Notes: generated by a model from the sequence alone, not told the origin. DNA of 64,000 nucleotides from SZUA-320 sp963707875 (GCA_963707875.1 CAVPRU010000001.1:558001-622000); one strand, 5' to 3'; counted from the stretch's first letter, positions 17,138 to 28,218 are shown. Translations and numbers: made by a program.

Positions 17138-17763
17138 CAGAGGTGGAGCGCCAGGCTGAGGCCCAAGGTGCCATCCTGGTCCTTGACCCGATCATAGGCC
17201 GCGCGGAAGGATATGCCGCCCAGCAGCGTCAGGTCCACGCCGGCCCCGATCGCGAGCAGATTGTCGTAGCTACTGCCACCCGCCGCCGAGGTGCGCACCA
17301 GCTGGATCCGGGGCGCCACCCACGGCTTGATCGACAGGATCGGAGTGGGAATTACCAGCGACGCGGCTGCCCCGACCGGGACATGGACCTGGCTGGAATC
17401 GGGATCACCACTGTCCATGGTCCCGGCTCCACCCTGCAGGTAGAGGGCGAACGGACTGAGCGCGCCGCCGACTACCTTGAACCCGAGCATGGCGCCATAG
17501 GCCTTCTGGGCCCCACCAGGACCGGAGGGGTTGAACGACGCCACCGTGACGGAGAGGCCAACCCGCCCGGCCGCGAGTGTCCCCCGAGCGCCGAGCGCCA
17601 TCCCCTTTCCGGTCGGCGCTTCCTTGCGCGCGAACCCGACCAGGCCTTCGATCTCGATGGTGGGGGAGAACCCGCCGCCGTAGACCGGAAGTCCCGGCGT
17701 CTGCGCCAGCACCGGGCTGGCCGAGAGCAGCAGGAGAAGGGCGATCCGCCTCACTTGATCCAC
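17137..17763 (-). CDS. Outer membrane beta-barrel protein, small
   Basis: A 208-residue protein with signal peptide (residues 5-20, cleavage near VLAQ). The mature part is alternating amphipathic strands with Gly and aromatic residues at turns (GGFSPTIEIEGLVGF, ALYLQGGAG, LVIPTPILSIKPWVAPRIQL) and a last strand GTLGLSLALHL, as expected for an 8-strand barrel. It shares layout with the next upstream gene, so the two may be a duplicated pair. It overlaps its upstream neighbour by 13 nt and its downstream neighbour by one ATGA. Function unknown. Confidence 0.75.
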   Translation of the reverse strand: MDQVRRIALLLLLSASPVLAQTPGLPVYGGGFSPTIEIEGLVGFARKEAPTGKGMALGARGTLAAGRVGLSVTVASFNPSGPGGAQKAYGAMLGFKVVGGALSPFALYLQGGAGTMDSGDPDSSQVHVPVGAAASLVIPTPILSIKPWVAPRIQLVRTSAAGGSSYDNLLAIGAGVDLTLLGGISFRAAYDRVKDQDGTLGLSLALHL

Positions 17764-18353
17764 GACATCCCGATGGAGACCCCTTCGATGTCACCCAAGC
17801 CACCCGACACCCGGAGGTCGAGCGACCGGGTGACCCGGAAATCCACCCCGAAGCCGAAGCCGACCAGGATCTCGCTGCCAGCTCCGAAGGTGGGCACCAC
17901 GACCGGGTGGAAATACGGCACGAAGCTGATCCCGTTCTCGATCTCGATCCGGCGTCCCAGTGACAGCCCGACCGGCAGGTAGAGCAGACTGCTGTCTCCC
18001 AGGCGGCCACCCACCCCGCCGGTGAAGCTCCCGTCCAGCGGGAAGTCCTCGCTGTGTTCGATCACCCGGAACCGGACATCGGCGCCGATCAGGCCGTAGC
18101 TGTCGTCGCGCCCGGGGGGACGATCGACACTGAGGATCCCGGCCCGGATCCCGATGTCGAACTTGCCGGTTCCATAGCGGTAGGCTCCTTCCAGAGCGAA
18201 CCCCGGACCGGGATCGGCCATCATGCCGCCCACTTCCATCGAACTGAAGGCCCGGTAAGGGGCCATGTAGACCGGGGTTCCGAGGGTCTGGCCGGCCGCC
18301 AGGCTCGCGGCGCCGGCGGTGAGGAACAGGGCCAGGATCGGGCTACGCAGCAT
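17751..18353 (-). CDS. Outer membrane beta-barrel protein, small
   Basis: A 200-residue protein from ATG 18353, chosen because GGAG lies 6 nt upstream; another ATG lies at 18359. Signal peptide ends near LAAGQT. The mature sequence begins GTPVYMAPYRAFSSMEVGG and consists of strands separated by Gly/Asp turns, ending in GVSIGMSWIK. The 'tPvY.aPyr' start resembles the downstream barrel's GLPVYGGGF, supporting a paralogous pair. Its first codons lie inside atpC (11-nt overlap), so it is translated from the ATP synthase message. Why barrels follow atpC is unclear. Confidence 0.75.
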   Translation of the reverse strand: MLRSPILALFLTAGAASLAAGQTLGTPVYMAPYRAFSSMEVGGMMADPGPGFALEGAYRYGTGKFDIGIRAGILSVDRPPGRDDSYGLIGADVRFRVIEHSEDFPLDGSFTGGVGGRLGDSSLLYLPVGLSLGRRIEIENGISFVPYFHPVVVPTFGAGSEILVGFGFGVDFRVTRSLDLRVSGGLGDIEGVSIGMSWIK

Positions 18354-18605
18354 CGGCATCTCCGCTGACTCGTTCGGCCACGACCCGGACCGTGTCGTCG
18401 GCCACTTGAAGGAACCCGCCCTCGATCAGGAGCCGGCGGACCGCGCCCTCGGGGGTGCGGATCCGAAGCACTCCGCGGCCCAGCGGGGCCATGAACGGGG
18501 CGTGATGGGGCCAGATCCCCACCTCGCCGTCATACACCGGGACCACGACACTGGCTGCGTCCCCGTCAAAGGAAGACGCTTCGGGCGAGATGACCAGCAC
18601 GCGCA

Positions 18606-18606
<1 letters not shown>
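18343..18606 (-). CDS. atpC: F1 ATP synthase subunit epsilon, short form
   Basis: An 87-residue protein holding only the N-terminal beta-sandwich domain: LVISPEASSFDGDAASVVVPVYDGEVGIWPHHAPFMAPLG is seen across residues 4-43, ending at RVVAERV. The usual two-helix C-terminal domain, which inhibits ATP hydrolysis in many bacteria, is absent; typical length is about 130-140. It starts in an ATGA overlap with atpD and is overlapped by the barrel gene. Inference: this enzyme lacks epsilon-type inhibition of reverse rotation. Confidence 0.9.
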
Positions 18607-20036
<1,430 letters not shown>

Positions 20037-20070
20037 CGGTCTTGGCAATCCCTGTTCTGAGTGGTCGTCT

Positions 20071-20949
20071 TCAGCCTTCGAGTGCCGCCGCGCCGCCCAC
20101 GATCTCCGCGATCTCCTGGGTGATCTGGGCCTGGCGCATCCGGTTGTACCGGCGGTCGAGCAGCCGGAGAATGTCTCCGGCGTTGTCCGTTGCGTTCTTC
20201 ATGGCGGTCCGCCGCGCCGCCTGCTCCGCCGCTGCCGTCTCGACCAGCCCCCGGTACACCAGGTTCCGGACGTAGATCGGGAGCAGGGTTTCCAGGATCG
20301 TCTCGACATCGGGCTGGAGGATGTACTCCCGCCGCGGTCCCGACCGGGCCGGCGGCTCCACCGGAAGCAGCCGGGTGAGGGCTGGCGGGGTGCTGAGTGC
20401 GCTCAGGAACCGGGCCTGAACCAGGTCCACCCCGGCCAGCCGCCCCGCGGCATACTCCGCGATCAGCCCGTCCATCAGACTGGCCGCGTCCTCGATCCGG
20501 GGGGCGTCGCCGATGTCGGACCGATCGGCCGCCGGGATCCGTCCCAGGTACTTGAAGAACCCGGCGCCCTTCTTGCCGATGCAGTGCAGCGCCACGGTGT
20601 AGCCGTCGGCCTCGAGCGCCTCGATCCGCCGGCGGGCTTCCTTGATGAGATTCGAATTGAAGGCTCCGGCCAGACCCCGGTTGCTGGTCACCAGCAGCAG
20701 AGCCACCGTGGTCGGTCCCCCCTTGGCCGGCGACACCGGGCGGCGGAGCAGCGCAAACTGCTCGGCCAGGTCCGGACTCCAGAGATCGGCAATGACCTCG
20801 GCGAGGGCCCCGGCATACGGCCGGGCGGCCACCACGCGATCCTGAGCCCGCTTCATCTTGGACGTGGCCACCAACTCCATCGTCCTGGTGATCTTGCGGG
20901 TGTTCTGGACCGACCGGATCCGGCGCTTGAGCTGGCGTCCCTTGGCCAT
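20071..20949 (-). CDS. atpG: F1 ATP synthase subunit gamma
   Basis: Central rotor shaft, 292 residues. The N-terminal helix KGRQLKRRIRSVQNTRKITRT and the ELVATSKMKRAQ motif are standard, as is the C-terminal helix with NATDNAGDILRLLDRRYNRMRQAQITQEIAEIVGGA spanning the last 45 residues. The family phosphate/Rossmann-like middle (LLLVTSNRGLAGAFNSNLI) is present. It starts 9 nt after atpA. No subunit genes for delta or for Fo are next to it. Confidence 0.96.
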   Translation of the reverse strand: MAKGRQLKRRIRSVQNTRKITRTMELVATSKMKRAQDRVVAARPYAGALAEVIADLWSPDLAEQFALLRRPVSPAKGGPTTVALLLVTSNRGLAGAFNSNLIKEARRRIEALEADGYTVALHCIGKKGAGFFKYLGRIPAADRSDIGDAPRIEDAASLMDGLIAEYAAGRLAGVDLVQARFLSALSTPPALTRLLPVEPPARSGPRREYILQPDVETILETLLPIYVRNLVYRGLVETAAAEQAARRTAMKNATDNAGDILRLLDRRYNRMRQAQITQEIAEIVGGAAALEG

Positions 20950-20958
20950 CGGACTCGA

Positions 20959-22539
<1,581 letters not shown>

Positions 22540-22588
22540 GTCTGTCCGTGATGCGAAAAGGAGTGAGGTGATCAGGTTCTGGTATAGC

Positions 22589-22606
22589 TTGTGAAAATTA
22601 TCACAA
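22589..22606. promoter_or_regulatory. Rex-like 18-bp operator upstream of atpA
   Basis: The sequence is TTGTGA, AAATTA, TCACAA: perfect 6-bp arms and one mismatched pair in the centre. It fits the Rex redox-repressor consensus TTGTGAA-N4-TTCACAA in 17 of the 18 positions read on either strand, and also the CRP half-site spacing TGTGA-N6-TCACA. It lies between atpA and the upstream HTH gene. On the minus strand a -10-like TATACC occupies 22586-22581, so the palindrome would cover the promoter spacer, the position of a repressor site. Confidence 0.6.
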
Positions 22607-22632
22607 TGCCCGTCCCTGGGCAACCCGCCGGG

Positions 22633-23401
22633 CTACCTCCGGGAGCGAGTCCCGACCCGGACAAATGCCCCCAGAATCCCCTTGGGACCGAGCCCCGCCA
22701 ACTCGCCCGCCAGCCGTCCGGTGACCCGACGCGACGTGGCATGAAGATGACTCAGCGAGGAGAACCGCATGATCCGGACAACCGCCGGCAGATCATACCC
22801 CGGATTCGCCAGCAACTGGCCCGCCGAGACCACCCGGAGGAGATCCATCACCCGCTTGAGGTTCGGGGCGCCACCCGCCCCGAACTGACGGGAGAGATGT
22901 TCCCGACTGACCCCGAGCCAATCGGCCACTTCGGTGGTGGCCACCGACTCGCCCGCTCGGCGGACCAGGAAGCCCCAGGCGTCACGCTGGATCGTCTCCC
23001 GGAGCCGCAGCACCCGGGGCCCGTCGGCCAGCGCGCGGTCCCTCGCCGCCCCGAGGCTGTGACGGCGCACCAGGCTGCCGGCCACCGCGTCATCGACTCC
23101 TTCCACCAGGAGCGCGGCCACTCCAGCCCGCAACATCCCGAGGGCCAGCTCCCCATCGGCTGGCCGGAAGCCGCCATAGACGACCACCGGGATTCCGGGA
23201 TAGCGTTGCCGCAAGATGGCGAGGTCGACCTGACGCTGGGCCCTGATCCCCAGAACCACGGCGTCCAGCAGGTGGTGGCGGTAGGCGCGTTCAAACGCCG
23301 GCGGCCGAGCGACAGGCTACCACCCGGGTGCCGACCGGGAGGGTCCGGCGCAGGGTGGCGAGGCCCGCCCTCGTATCGAGGAGCGCGGCAACCGCGGGCA
23401 T
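22633..23401 (-). pseudogene. AraC-type HTH regulator, split by one frameshift
   Basis: Translation from ATG 23401 (3 nt after the Nudix stop) gives about 35 sensible residues, ending at a TGA near 23291; the next frame then continues without a break from FERAYRHHLLDAVVLGIRAQ to the stop at 22633. The C-terminal half holds a helix-turn-helix of AraC kind: VATTEVADWLGVSREHLSRQF, then a second weaker helix pair near MRFSSLSHLHATSRRVTG. The middle (IPVVVYGGFRPADGELALGMLRAG) resembles a receiver fold without clear Asp. One base change near 23295-23310 would restore a roughly 255-residue protein. It could be an assembly indel or a real lesion. Confidence 0.65.
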
Positions 23402-23404
23402 CGG

Positions 23405-23899
23405 TCAGGTCGGTGGAATCGGGCGAGGCATCGGATGAGGCCGCCCCTCACCGGCCGGGAAGAGCGTCTGGGCCATTTCGCCCGCCCGGCGCAGGACGCC
23501 CCGCGCGTTGTCGTAGCTCAGATCCGCGAGCGCCTCATCGATGCTGCACCAGCGAGCCGCGGTGATCCCCTCATCAAGCTGGGGCACCGGATCGCCGGCG
23601 GGCGATTCCAGCAGGAAGAAATGGCAGAACTTGTGGATGTAGCGGCCCCCCTTGGCCCGGAACCGCCAGTCCACCATCCGGATCGGCCCGTGCATGACCA
23701 GCCCGGTGAGCCCGACCTCCTCTTCGGTTTCCCGGAGCGCCGCGGCGGCCGGGGTCTCTCCGTTCTCCAGGTGGCCCTTCGGCAGGCCCCACTTGGCGTA
23801 GGAGTCCCGGATGATCAGGAAGCGCAGGCCCCCACCCATCCGGCGGAAGACCACTCCGCCGGCACTGACTTCGCGATCGGCGCGCTTCGGCTTGGGCAT
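23405..23899 (-). CDS. Nudix hydrolase
   Basis: A 164-residue protein. The Nudix box is complete: GHLENGETPAAAALRETEEEVGL runs from about residue 42, giving the G-x5-E-x7-RE-x2-EE-x-G pattern of the metal site. The N-terminus KRADREVSAGGVVFRR and the WCSIDEALADLSYDNARGVL end are like MutT/diadenosine-polyphosphate-type members, so the substrate is likely a nucleoside polyphosphate; this cannot be fixed from sequence. The ATG (23899) follows the mlaD stop codon directly, so it is part of the mla run. Confidence 0.9.
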   Translation of the reverse strand: MPKPKRADREVSAGGVVFRRMGGGLRFLIIRDSYAKWGLPKGHLENGETPAAAALRETEEEVGLTGLVMHGPIRMVDWRFRAKGGRYIHKFCHFFLLESPAGDPVPQLDEGITAARWCSIDEALADLSYDNARGVLRRAGEMAQTLFPAGEGRPHPMPRPIPPT

Positions 23900-24883
23900 C
23901 TAGAAGACGGAGAACCGGAAGTATTTCCGGGGATTGGCCTGGATGTCGGCCAGCAGGGCCCGGAGCGTCTGGACGGTCGCTGTGGCTTCCCGGTAGAGCG
24001 TGGAATCGGAGGACAGCATGCCCAGGGTCCCCCGGCCCGACTCCATTCGGGTAAGCACCGAATCGAGCACCACCAGAACCCGGCTCAGACTCTCTCGGCT
24101 GTCCCGGGCGGCAGCACTGACGGAGCGGAGGTCGGCGGTGATGGAGTCGAGGTTGCTGGTGAACCGCCGGGTGTTGCCCACGATTTCGGTCAATTCGCCC
24201 TTGCCGGTGGCGCTGTCGATCCGGCCCATGGTGGCGCTGGCGGCCTTGGTGAACCGGTCGGTGTTGCCGGTGATTCGGCCCAGGGTGCTGGTCTGGTCGG
24301 CCGAGAATTCGTTGAGCCGTCCCGCCATGTCCCGGAGATCGCTGACCGAACGCTGCAGGTCCGCAATCACCGAGCTGTCGATCGCGCCTGACACCCGGTC
24401 GGTGATCAGCCCCACGTCCGACGCGATCCGACTGGCCTGAGCGGTGAGTTCGCCGATGTCCGGCAAATCCGCCCCGGGGAACCGGTCCCCGGCGCCCTCG
24501 GCCGCCGCGGTGATCATCGCGGCGATCTGGGGATCACTGATCTCGTTCCGACTGACGAACACGGCCTGCCACTCGCCGAACAGGCTGGCGGGGACCGCCA
24601 GCACGGCCGCCCGTTCGGGCAGCTCGGCGTCGCGGGCCACCTTGAGGTCGGCCTCGACCCAGGCGTTGTCGGTCAGCCGCAGGGCCTGGACGCTTCCGAT
24701 CTTGACGCCCCGGAGAATTACCGGAGAACCCGGCTGGAGCCGCCCCACCGATCGGAATCTGGCCACCTGGAGCACCTCTCGACGGCCGACCGAAGCATCG
24801 CTCAGCAGCATCGCCCCGACGATGACGGCGGCCACCGCGCCGACCACGGCGAGCCCCACCATCAGCTCATTGCCCCGTTTCAT
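23900..24883 (-). CDS. mlaD: MlaD/MCE family phospholipid transport protein
   Basis: A 327-residue periplasmic protein anchored by one N-terminal helix (about residues 8-26). The MCE domain follows: ARFRSVGRLQPGSPVILRGVKIGSVQALRLTDN is seen from about residue 42. After residue 130 it is a long helical, partly coiled-coil region with repeated 'D..S/T' heptads, longer than E. coli MlaD and more like Mce proteins of other phyla. Its start overlaps the mlaF stop (ATGA). With MlaE and MlaF it forms an ABC system moving phospholipids between inner and outer membrane. Confidence 0.9.
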   Translation of the reverse strand: MKRGNELMVGLAVVGAVAAVIVGAMLLSDASVGRREVLQVARFRSVGRLQPGSPVILRGVKIGSVQALRLTDNAWVEADLKVARDAELPERAAVLAVPASLFGEWQAVFVSRNEISDPQIAAMITAAAEGAGDRFPGADLPDIGELTAQASRIASDVGLITDRVSGAIDSSVIADLQRSVSDLRDMAGRLNEFSADQTSTLGRITGNTDRFTKAASATMGRIDSATGKGELTEIVGNTRRFTSNLDSITADLRSVSAAARDSRESLSRVLVVLDSVLTRMESGRGTLGMLSSDSTLYREATATVQTLRALLADIQANPRKYFRFSVF

Positions 24884-25641
24884 GGTCCGCCTCGCTCTCC
24901 GGGGCCCGGCCGGCTGGCGGCGGGCCGCCCATCGATGAAATCACGTACCACGGGATCCTGGCTGGCCTGAATCTCGGCGACGGTGCCCACCATCCGGATT
25001 CGGCCCTCGTGCAGCATCGCCACCCGATCGGCCACCGCAAAGACGCTCCGCATGTCGTGGGACACGAGGACACTGGTGGCGCCGAGTTCGTTCCGGGCGC
25101 GGAGCATCATGGCATCCATGGTGGCGGTGGTGATCGGGTCGAGGCCCGTGGTGGGCTCGTCGAACAGAATGTAGTCGGGCCGGAGCGCGATCGCCCTGGC
25201 GATCCCGACCCGCTTCCGCATCCCCCCCGACAGCTCGGCCGGGTACCGATCTCCGGCGTCGGGGAGTTCCACCACCGCCAGGCTCTGCCGAACCCGCTCC
25301 TCCACCTCGCCGGGGGGCAATCCCTGCCGCCGGAGGCCCAGGCGAATGTTGTCCCCGACCCGGAGGGAATCGAGCAGCGCGGCGAACTGGAAGACGTAGC
25401 CGACCCGGCTCCGCAGCGCGGCCAGCTCGTCCGGCTCGATCTCGTGCACCACCTGCCCTTCGAACACCACCTGGCCCTCGTCCGGGGTGAGCAATCCCAC
25501 GATGTGCTTGAGCGCCACGCTCTTGCCCGATCCCGAGAGCCCGATGATCGCGGTCGTCTGACCGGTCGGCAGCTCCAGATCGAGCCCGTCGAGCACCGTC
25601 AGGGTGCCGAATCGCTTGACCACGCTCTCGAATCGAATCAT
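24880..25641 (-). CDS. mlaF: ABC transporter ATP-binding protein, MlaF type
   Basis: A 253-residue ATPase. Walker A is GLSGSGKSVALKH, Q-loop GYVFQFAALLDSL, signature LSGGMRKRVGIARA, Walker B DYILFDEPTTGLDP and switch His SHD. The LSGGM...AR form, with GLDP after Walker B, is typical of MlaF/MKL-type ATPases of MCE systems. It starts 3 nt after mlaE ends and overlaps mlaD by ATGA. Confidence 0.93.
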   Translation of the reverse strand: MIRFESVVKRFGTLTVLDGLDLELPTGQTTAIIGLSGSGKSVALKHIVGLLTPDEGQVVFEGQVVHEIEPDELAALRSRVGYVFQFAALLDSLRVGDNIRLGLRRQGLPPGEVEERVRQSLAVVELPDAGDRYPAELSGGMRKRVGIARAIALRPDYILFDEPTTGLDPITTATMDAMMLRARNELGATSVLVSHDMRSVFAVADRVAMLHEGRIRMVGTVAEIQASQDPVVRDFIDGRPAASRPGPGERGGP

Positions 25642-25644
25642 CGG

Positions 25645-26406
25645 CTAGAGCAGGACCAGGGCCCAGAAGGCGTCCAGCACCAGGATCGCCATGCACCCGA
25701 ACACCACGGCCCGGGTGGTGGCTCGACCCACGCCGGCCGCCCCGCCTCGGGTTCCCAGGCCACAGATCGACCCGATCAGACTCACTGCGGTGCCGAAGCT
25801 GGCGGCCTTGAAGAGCCCGTACCAGACATCCTTGGGCCGGTAGAAGAGCTGAGCCCCCTTCACGAATTCCAGGGTGGTCACGTCCAGGGTGTTCACCGCG
25901 GTAAACCACCCCATGAGCACCCCCACCAGGATGGCCATCGCGGTGACCACCGGGAACATCAGGGTGGCGGCGACCACCCTGGGCACCACCAGATAGGAGT
26001 ACGGATTGAACGACAGGGTTTCCAGAGCGTCGACCTGTTCGGTCACCCGCATGGTCCCCAGTTCGGCCGCGACGTTGGCGCCCACCCGGCCCGCCAGCGC
26101 CATTCCGGTCAGCACCGGGCCCAGCTCCATCATCGTCGCCTTGGCCACCAGGGTGCCGACCAGGTACATCGGGACGGCGCCGGTGAAGATGTAGTTGGCG
26201 AGCAGGGCGAGGACGATCCCGGTAAAGACGGCCAGGAAGATGGCGATCGGAATCGAATCGGCGCCGAGCCGTCGCATCTGGAGCAGGAGTTCGGGAACCC
26301 AGGTCCGGGTATCGGCGAGCGCCCGGGTGGTGGTGAGCGTGGCAGCGCCAATCCGGCTGATCCCCCGGTGGATGGGGTTCAGGGATGTGGCGGCGGGCTG
26401 GCTCAT
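25645..26406 (-). CDS. mlaE: ABC transporter permease, MlaE type
   Basis: A 253-residue integral membrane protein with about five helices. It shows the MlaE core: LGPVLTGMALAGRVGANVAAELGTMRVTEQVDALETL spans about residues 105-141, then NPYSYLVVPRVVAATLMFP. The EQVDAL motif is the diagnostic one. Its ATG (26406) overlaps the sigma-factor stop codon as ATGA, so its translation depends on that gene. Confidence 0.92.
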   Translation of the reverse strand: MSQPAATSLNPIHRGISRIGAATLTTTRALADTRTWVPELLLQMRRLGADSIPIAIFLAVFTGIVLALLANYIFTGAVPMYLVGTLVAKATMMELGPVLTGMALAGRVGANVAAELGTMRVTEQVDALETLSFNPYSYLVVPRVVAATLMFPVVTAMAILVGVLMGWFTAVNTLDVTTLEFVKGAQLFYRPKDVWYGLFKAASFGTAVSLIGSICGLGTRGGAAGVGRATTRAVVFGCMAILVLDAFWALVLL

Positions 26407-27392
26407 GCCGCGAAACTCGACAGGGCTCGACCCACATCGCCCTCCCGGAGCCGCTTCAGGGCCCGGTCCCGGAGCTGGCGCACCCGCTCACGGGTCACCC
26501 CGAACATGGTGCCGATCTCTTCCAGGGTGTGCTCGCGCCCTCCATTGAGACCGAAATAGAGCCGAAGGACCTTGGCATCACGGGGCGCCAGGGTGGACAG
26601 CGCCTGGTCGATTTCCTCGGACAGAAACCGTTCGATGACGTCGGCTTCGACGCCGGACGACTGATCGGAGACGAACCGGTCGACCAGCGTCCGGTCGCCG
26701 TCCGGGTCGAGCGGGGCATCCAGCCGGACCTCGGCGGTGTTCAGCGCGACCAGCGCCTGCACCACATCGAGCGACAGCACCACCACCTTGGCAATCTCCT
26801 CCGGGGTCGGCTCCCGCTGGAGCTCCTGGCGGAGGGTCTCGGAGGCCCGGACGATCCGGGACAGATCGGCGGTGCGGTTGAGAGGGACCCGGACGGTACG
26901 GCCGGTCCGGGCAATCGCCGCCAGGATCGCCTGCCGAATCCACCAGACCGCGTAGGAGATGAACTTGACCCCGTGATCGGGATCGAACTTCCTGCCGGCG
27001 GTCATCAGCCCTAGGTTTCCCTCACCGATCAGGTCGACCAGGGCGAGGCCGCGGTTCTGGTATTTCTTGGCCACCGAGATCACGAACCGGAGGTTGCGTT
27101 TGACCAGTTCCTGCAGCGCCTCCTCGTCCCCGGCCTGGACCCGACGGGCCACCGCGATCTCCTGCTCGGCCGTGAGCAGCGGCGTAACGGCCACCTCGCG
27201 CAGGTATTGATCGAGAATGTCCCGGTCGGCGCCGTGGACCCCGAGGGCCCGGGCGTTGTCGTGCCGGCGGGCCCGGGGCTTGGGGGCGGGGACCGCGGAG
27301 AGGATCTCCCGGAGGCTCATTCCCGGTGTGAGAGCCAGCTTGGGCGGGGCGTCCTGGCCGCTGGGCGTGTCGGGCGTCCGCTGCTTGGTCAT
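26403..27392 (-). CDS. Sigma-70 family RNA polymerase sigma factor (group 2-like)
   Basis: A 329-residue sigma factor. Region 1.2 DILDQYLREVAVTPLLTAEQE, region 2 with LVKRNLRFVISVAKKYQNRGL, DLIGEGNLGLMTAGRKFDP and KFISYAVWWIRQAILAAIA (2.4), region 3 around TPEEIAKVV, and region 4 with GVTRERVRQLRDRALKRLR are all present. There is no long region 1.1, so it looks like a group 2 factor or a short primary sigma rather than a classic RpoD. It is first in a run ending with mlaE-F-D and the Nudix gene, an uncommon place for a sigma factor. A 24-residue Pro/Ala-rich head precedes region 1.2. Confidence 0.92.
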   Translation of the reverse strand: MTKQRTPDTPSGQDAPPKLALTPGMSLREILSAVPAPKPRARRHDNARALGVHGADRDILDQYLREVAVTPLLTAEQEIAVARRVQAGDEEALQELVKRNLRFVISVAKKYQNRGLALVDLIGEGNLGLMTAGRKFDPDHGVKFISYAVWWIRQAILAAIARTGRTVRVPLNRTADLSRIVRASETLRQELQREPTPEEIAKVVVLSLDVVQALVALNTAEVRLDAPLDPDGDRTLVDRFVSDQSSGVEADVIERFLSEEIDQALSTLAPRDAKVLRLYFGLNGGREHTLEEIGTMFGVTRERVRQLRDRALKRLREGDVGRALSSFAA

Positions 27393-27440
27393 GGGCCGAA
27401 TCTTAACCGCAGATAGGGTGACGGCCAGTTCCCGAATTGG

Positions 27441-27470
27441 TTGACAGGCCGAGGGGGTGACGGGTAGCTT
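27441..27470 (+). promoter_or_regulatory. Putative sigma-70 promoter for the tRNA cluster
   Basis: TTGACA (27441-27446), 18-nt spacer, TAGCTT (27465-27470), 43 nt before the first tRNA. Same -10 word as the dnaE promoter. Confidence 0.6.
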
Positions 27471-27513
27471 GTTGTGCTGCGTCTGCCCGAAGGGTGGGCG
27501 CGCAAATATAAGT

Positions 27514-27586
27514 GGGGGCGTAGCTCAGTTGGGAGAGCGCGTGAATGGCATTCACGAGGTCAGGGGTTCGATCCCCCTCGCCTCCA
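27514..27586 (+). tRNA. tRNA-Ala (GGC)
   Basis: 73 nt. Acceptor GGGGGCG pairs with CGCCTCC (one G-U). D-arm GCTC/GAGC. Anticodon loop ATGGCAT on stem CGTGA/TCACG gives anticodon GGC. T-arm AGGGG-TTCGATC-CCCCT. Discriminator A; CCA is not encoded. Confidence 0.95.
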
Positions 27587-27664
27587 CTGGGCGGCCCGGC
27601 GGTGGGGTGCCGCTGGTTGCGCAGGCCGGGGCGGCGGGGGTAAAATCCTGACCCGCCGAATGAT

Positions 27665-27737
27665 GCGGGAATAGCTCAGTTGGTAGAGCACAACCTTGCC
27701 AAGGTTGGGGTCGCGGGTTCGAGTCCCGTTTCCCGCT
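27665..27737 (+). tRNA. tRNA-Gly (GCC)
   Basis: 73 nt. Acceptor GCGGGAA/TTCCCGC; anticodon stem CAACC/GGTTG with loop TTGCCAA, anticodon GCC. T-arm has TTCGAGT. Discriminator T, as usual for tRNA-Gly. CCA not encoded. Confidence 0.95.
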
Positions 27738-27786
27738 CTCCAGGTCGATGGATGGTGGCCGTGGAATTGGCCAACAGCAGCAACGG

Positions 27787-27860
27787 CGCGGGGTGGAGCA
27801 GTCTGGTAGCTCGCCGGGCTCATAACCCGGAGGTCGTGGGTTCAAATCCCACCCCCGCTA
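27787..27860 (+). tRNA. Initiator tRNA-fMet (CAT)
   Basis: 74 nt. Anticodon loop CTCATAA gives CAT. The anticodon stem carries the GGG/CCC triple (CCGGG/CCCGG), and position 1 C faces T at 72, an unpaired first position; both mark an initiator. T-arm GTGGG/CCCAC. Most bacteria have C1-A72, so C1-U72 is a small variant. Confidence 0.93.
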
Positions 27861-27964
27861 CTGTGGAAGGACGGGCGGACAGGCAAGAGGGCCAGCGGGA
27901 TGCACGCCGGACATGATAACCGGCTCACCGTCAGCCCGATCGCCCGGCCGCCCTTCCGGTTCCG

Positions 27965-28038
27965 GGGCGGTTAGCTCAGTTGGTTAGAGCGCCACGTTGA
28001 CATCGTGGAGGTCACAAGTTCGAGTCTTGTACCGCCCA
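27965..28038 (+). tRNA. tRNA-Val (GAC)
   Basis: 74 nt. Acceptor GGGCGGT/ACCGCCC; anticodon stem CCACG/CGTGG with loop TTGACAT, anticodon GAC. T-loop TTCGAGT, discriminator A. A 104-bp gap separates it from tRNA-fMet; I see no gene there. Confidence 0.95.
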
Positions 28039-28040
28039 TC

Positions 28041-28114
28041 GCGCTCTTAGCTCAATTGGATAGAGCATCTGACTACGGATCAGAAGGTTGGGGGTTCGAG
28101 TCCCTCAGGGCGCA
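28041..28114 (+). tRNA. tRNA-Arg (ACG)
   Basis: 74 nt, 2 nt after tRNA-Val. Acceptor GCGCTCT/AGGGCGC; anticodon stem TCTGA/TCAGA with loop CTACGGA, anticodon ACG (A34 expected to be edited to inosine). Discriminator A. Confidence 0.95.
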
Positions 28115-28121
28115 CGTAGGG

Positions 28122-28196
28122 CGGGGCGTAGCGCAGTCCGGTTAGCGCGCCTGCTTCGGGAGCAGGAGGTCCCGGGTTCAAATCCCGGCGCCCCGA
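28122..28196 (+). tRNA. tRNA-Pro (CGG)
   Basis: 75 nt. Acceptor CGGGGCG/CGCCCCG; anticodon stem CCTGC/GCAGG with loop TTCGGGA, anticodon CGG. T-arm CCGGG-TTCAAAT-CCCGG. Discriminator A. Confidence 0.95.
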
Positions 28197-28218
28197 TGAA
28201 GTCGAACCACCGAAGACC

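Noticed and set aside
22589..22606. Calling the palindrome a CRP site
   Set aside because: The half-sites fit, but its place over the promoter spacer suits a repressor better than an activator; kept as an alternative only.
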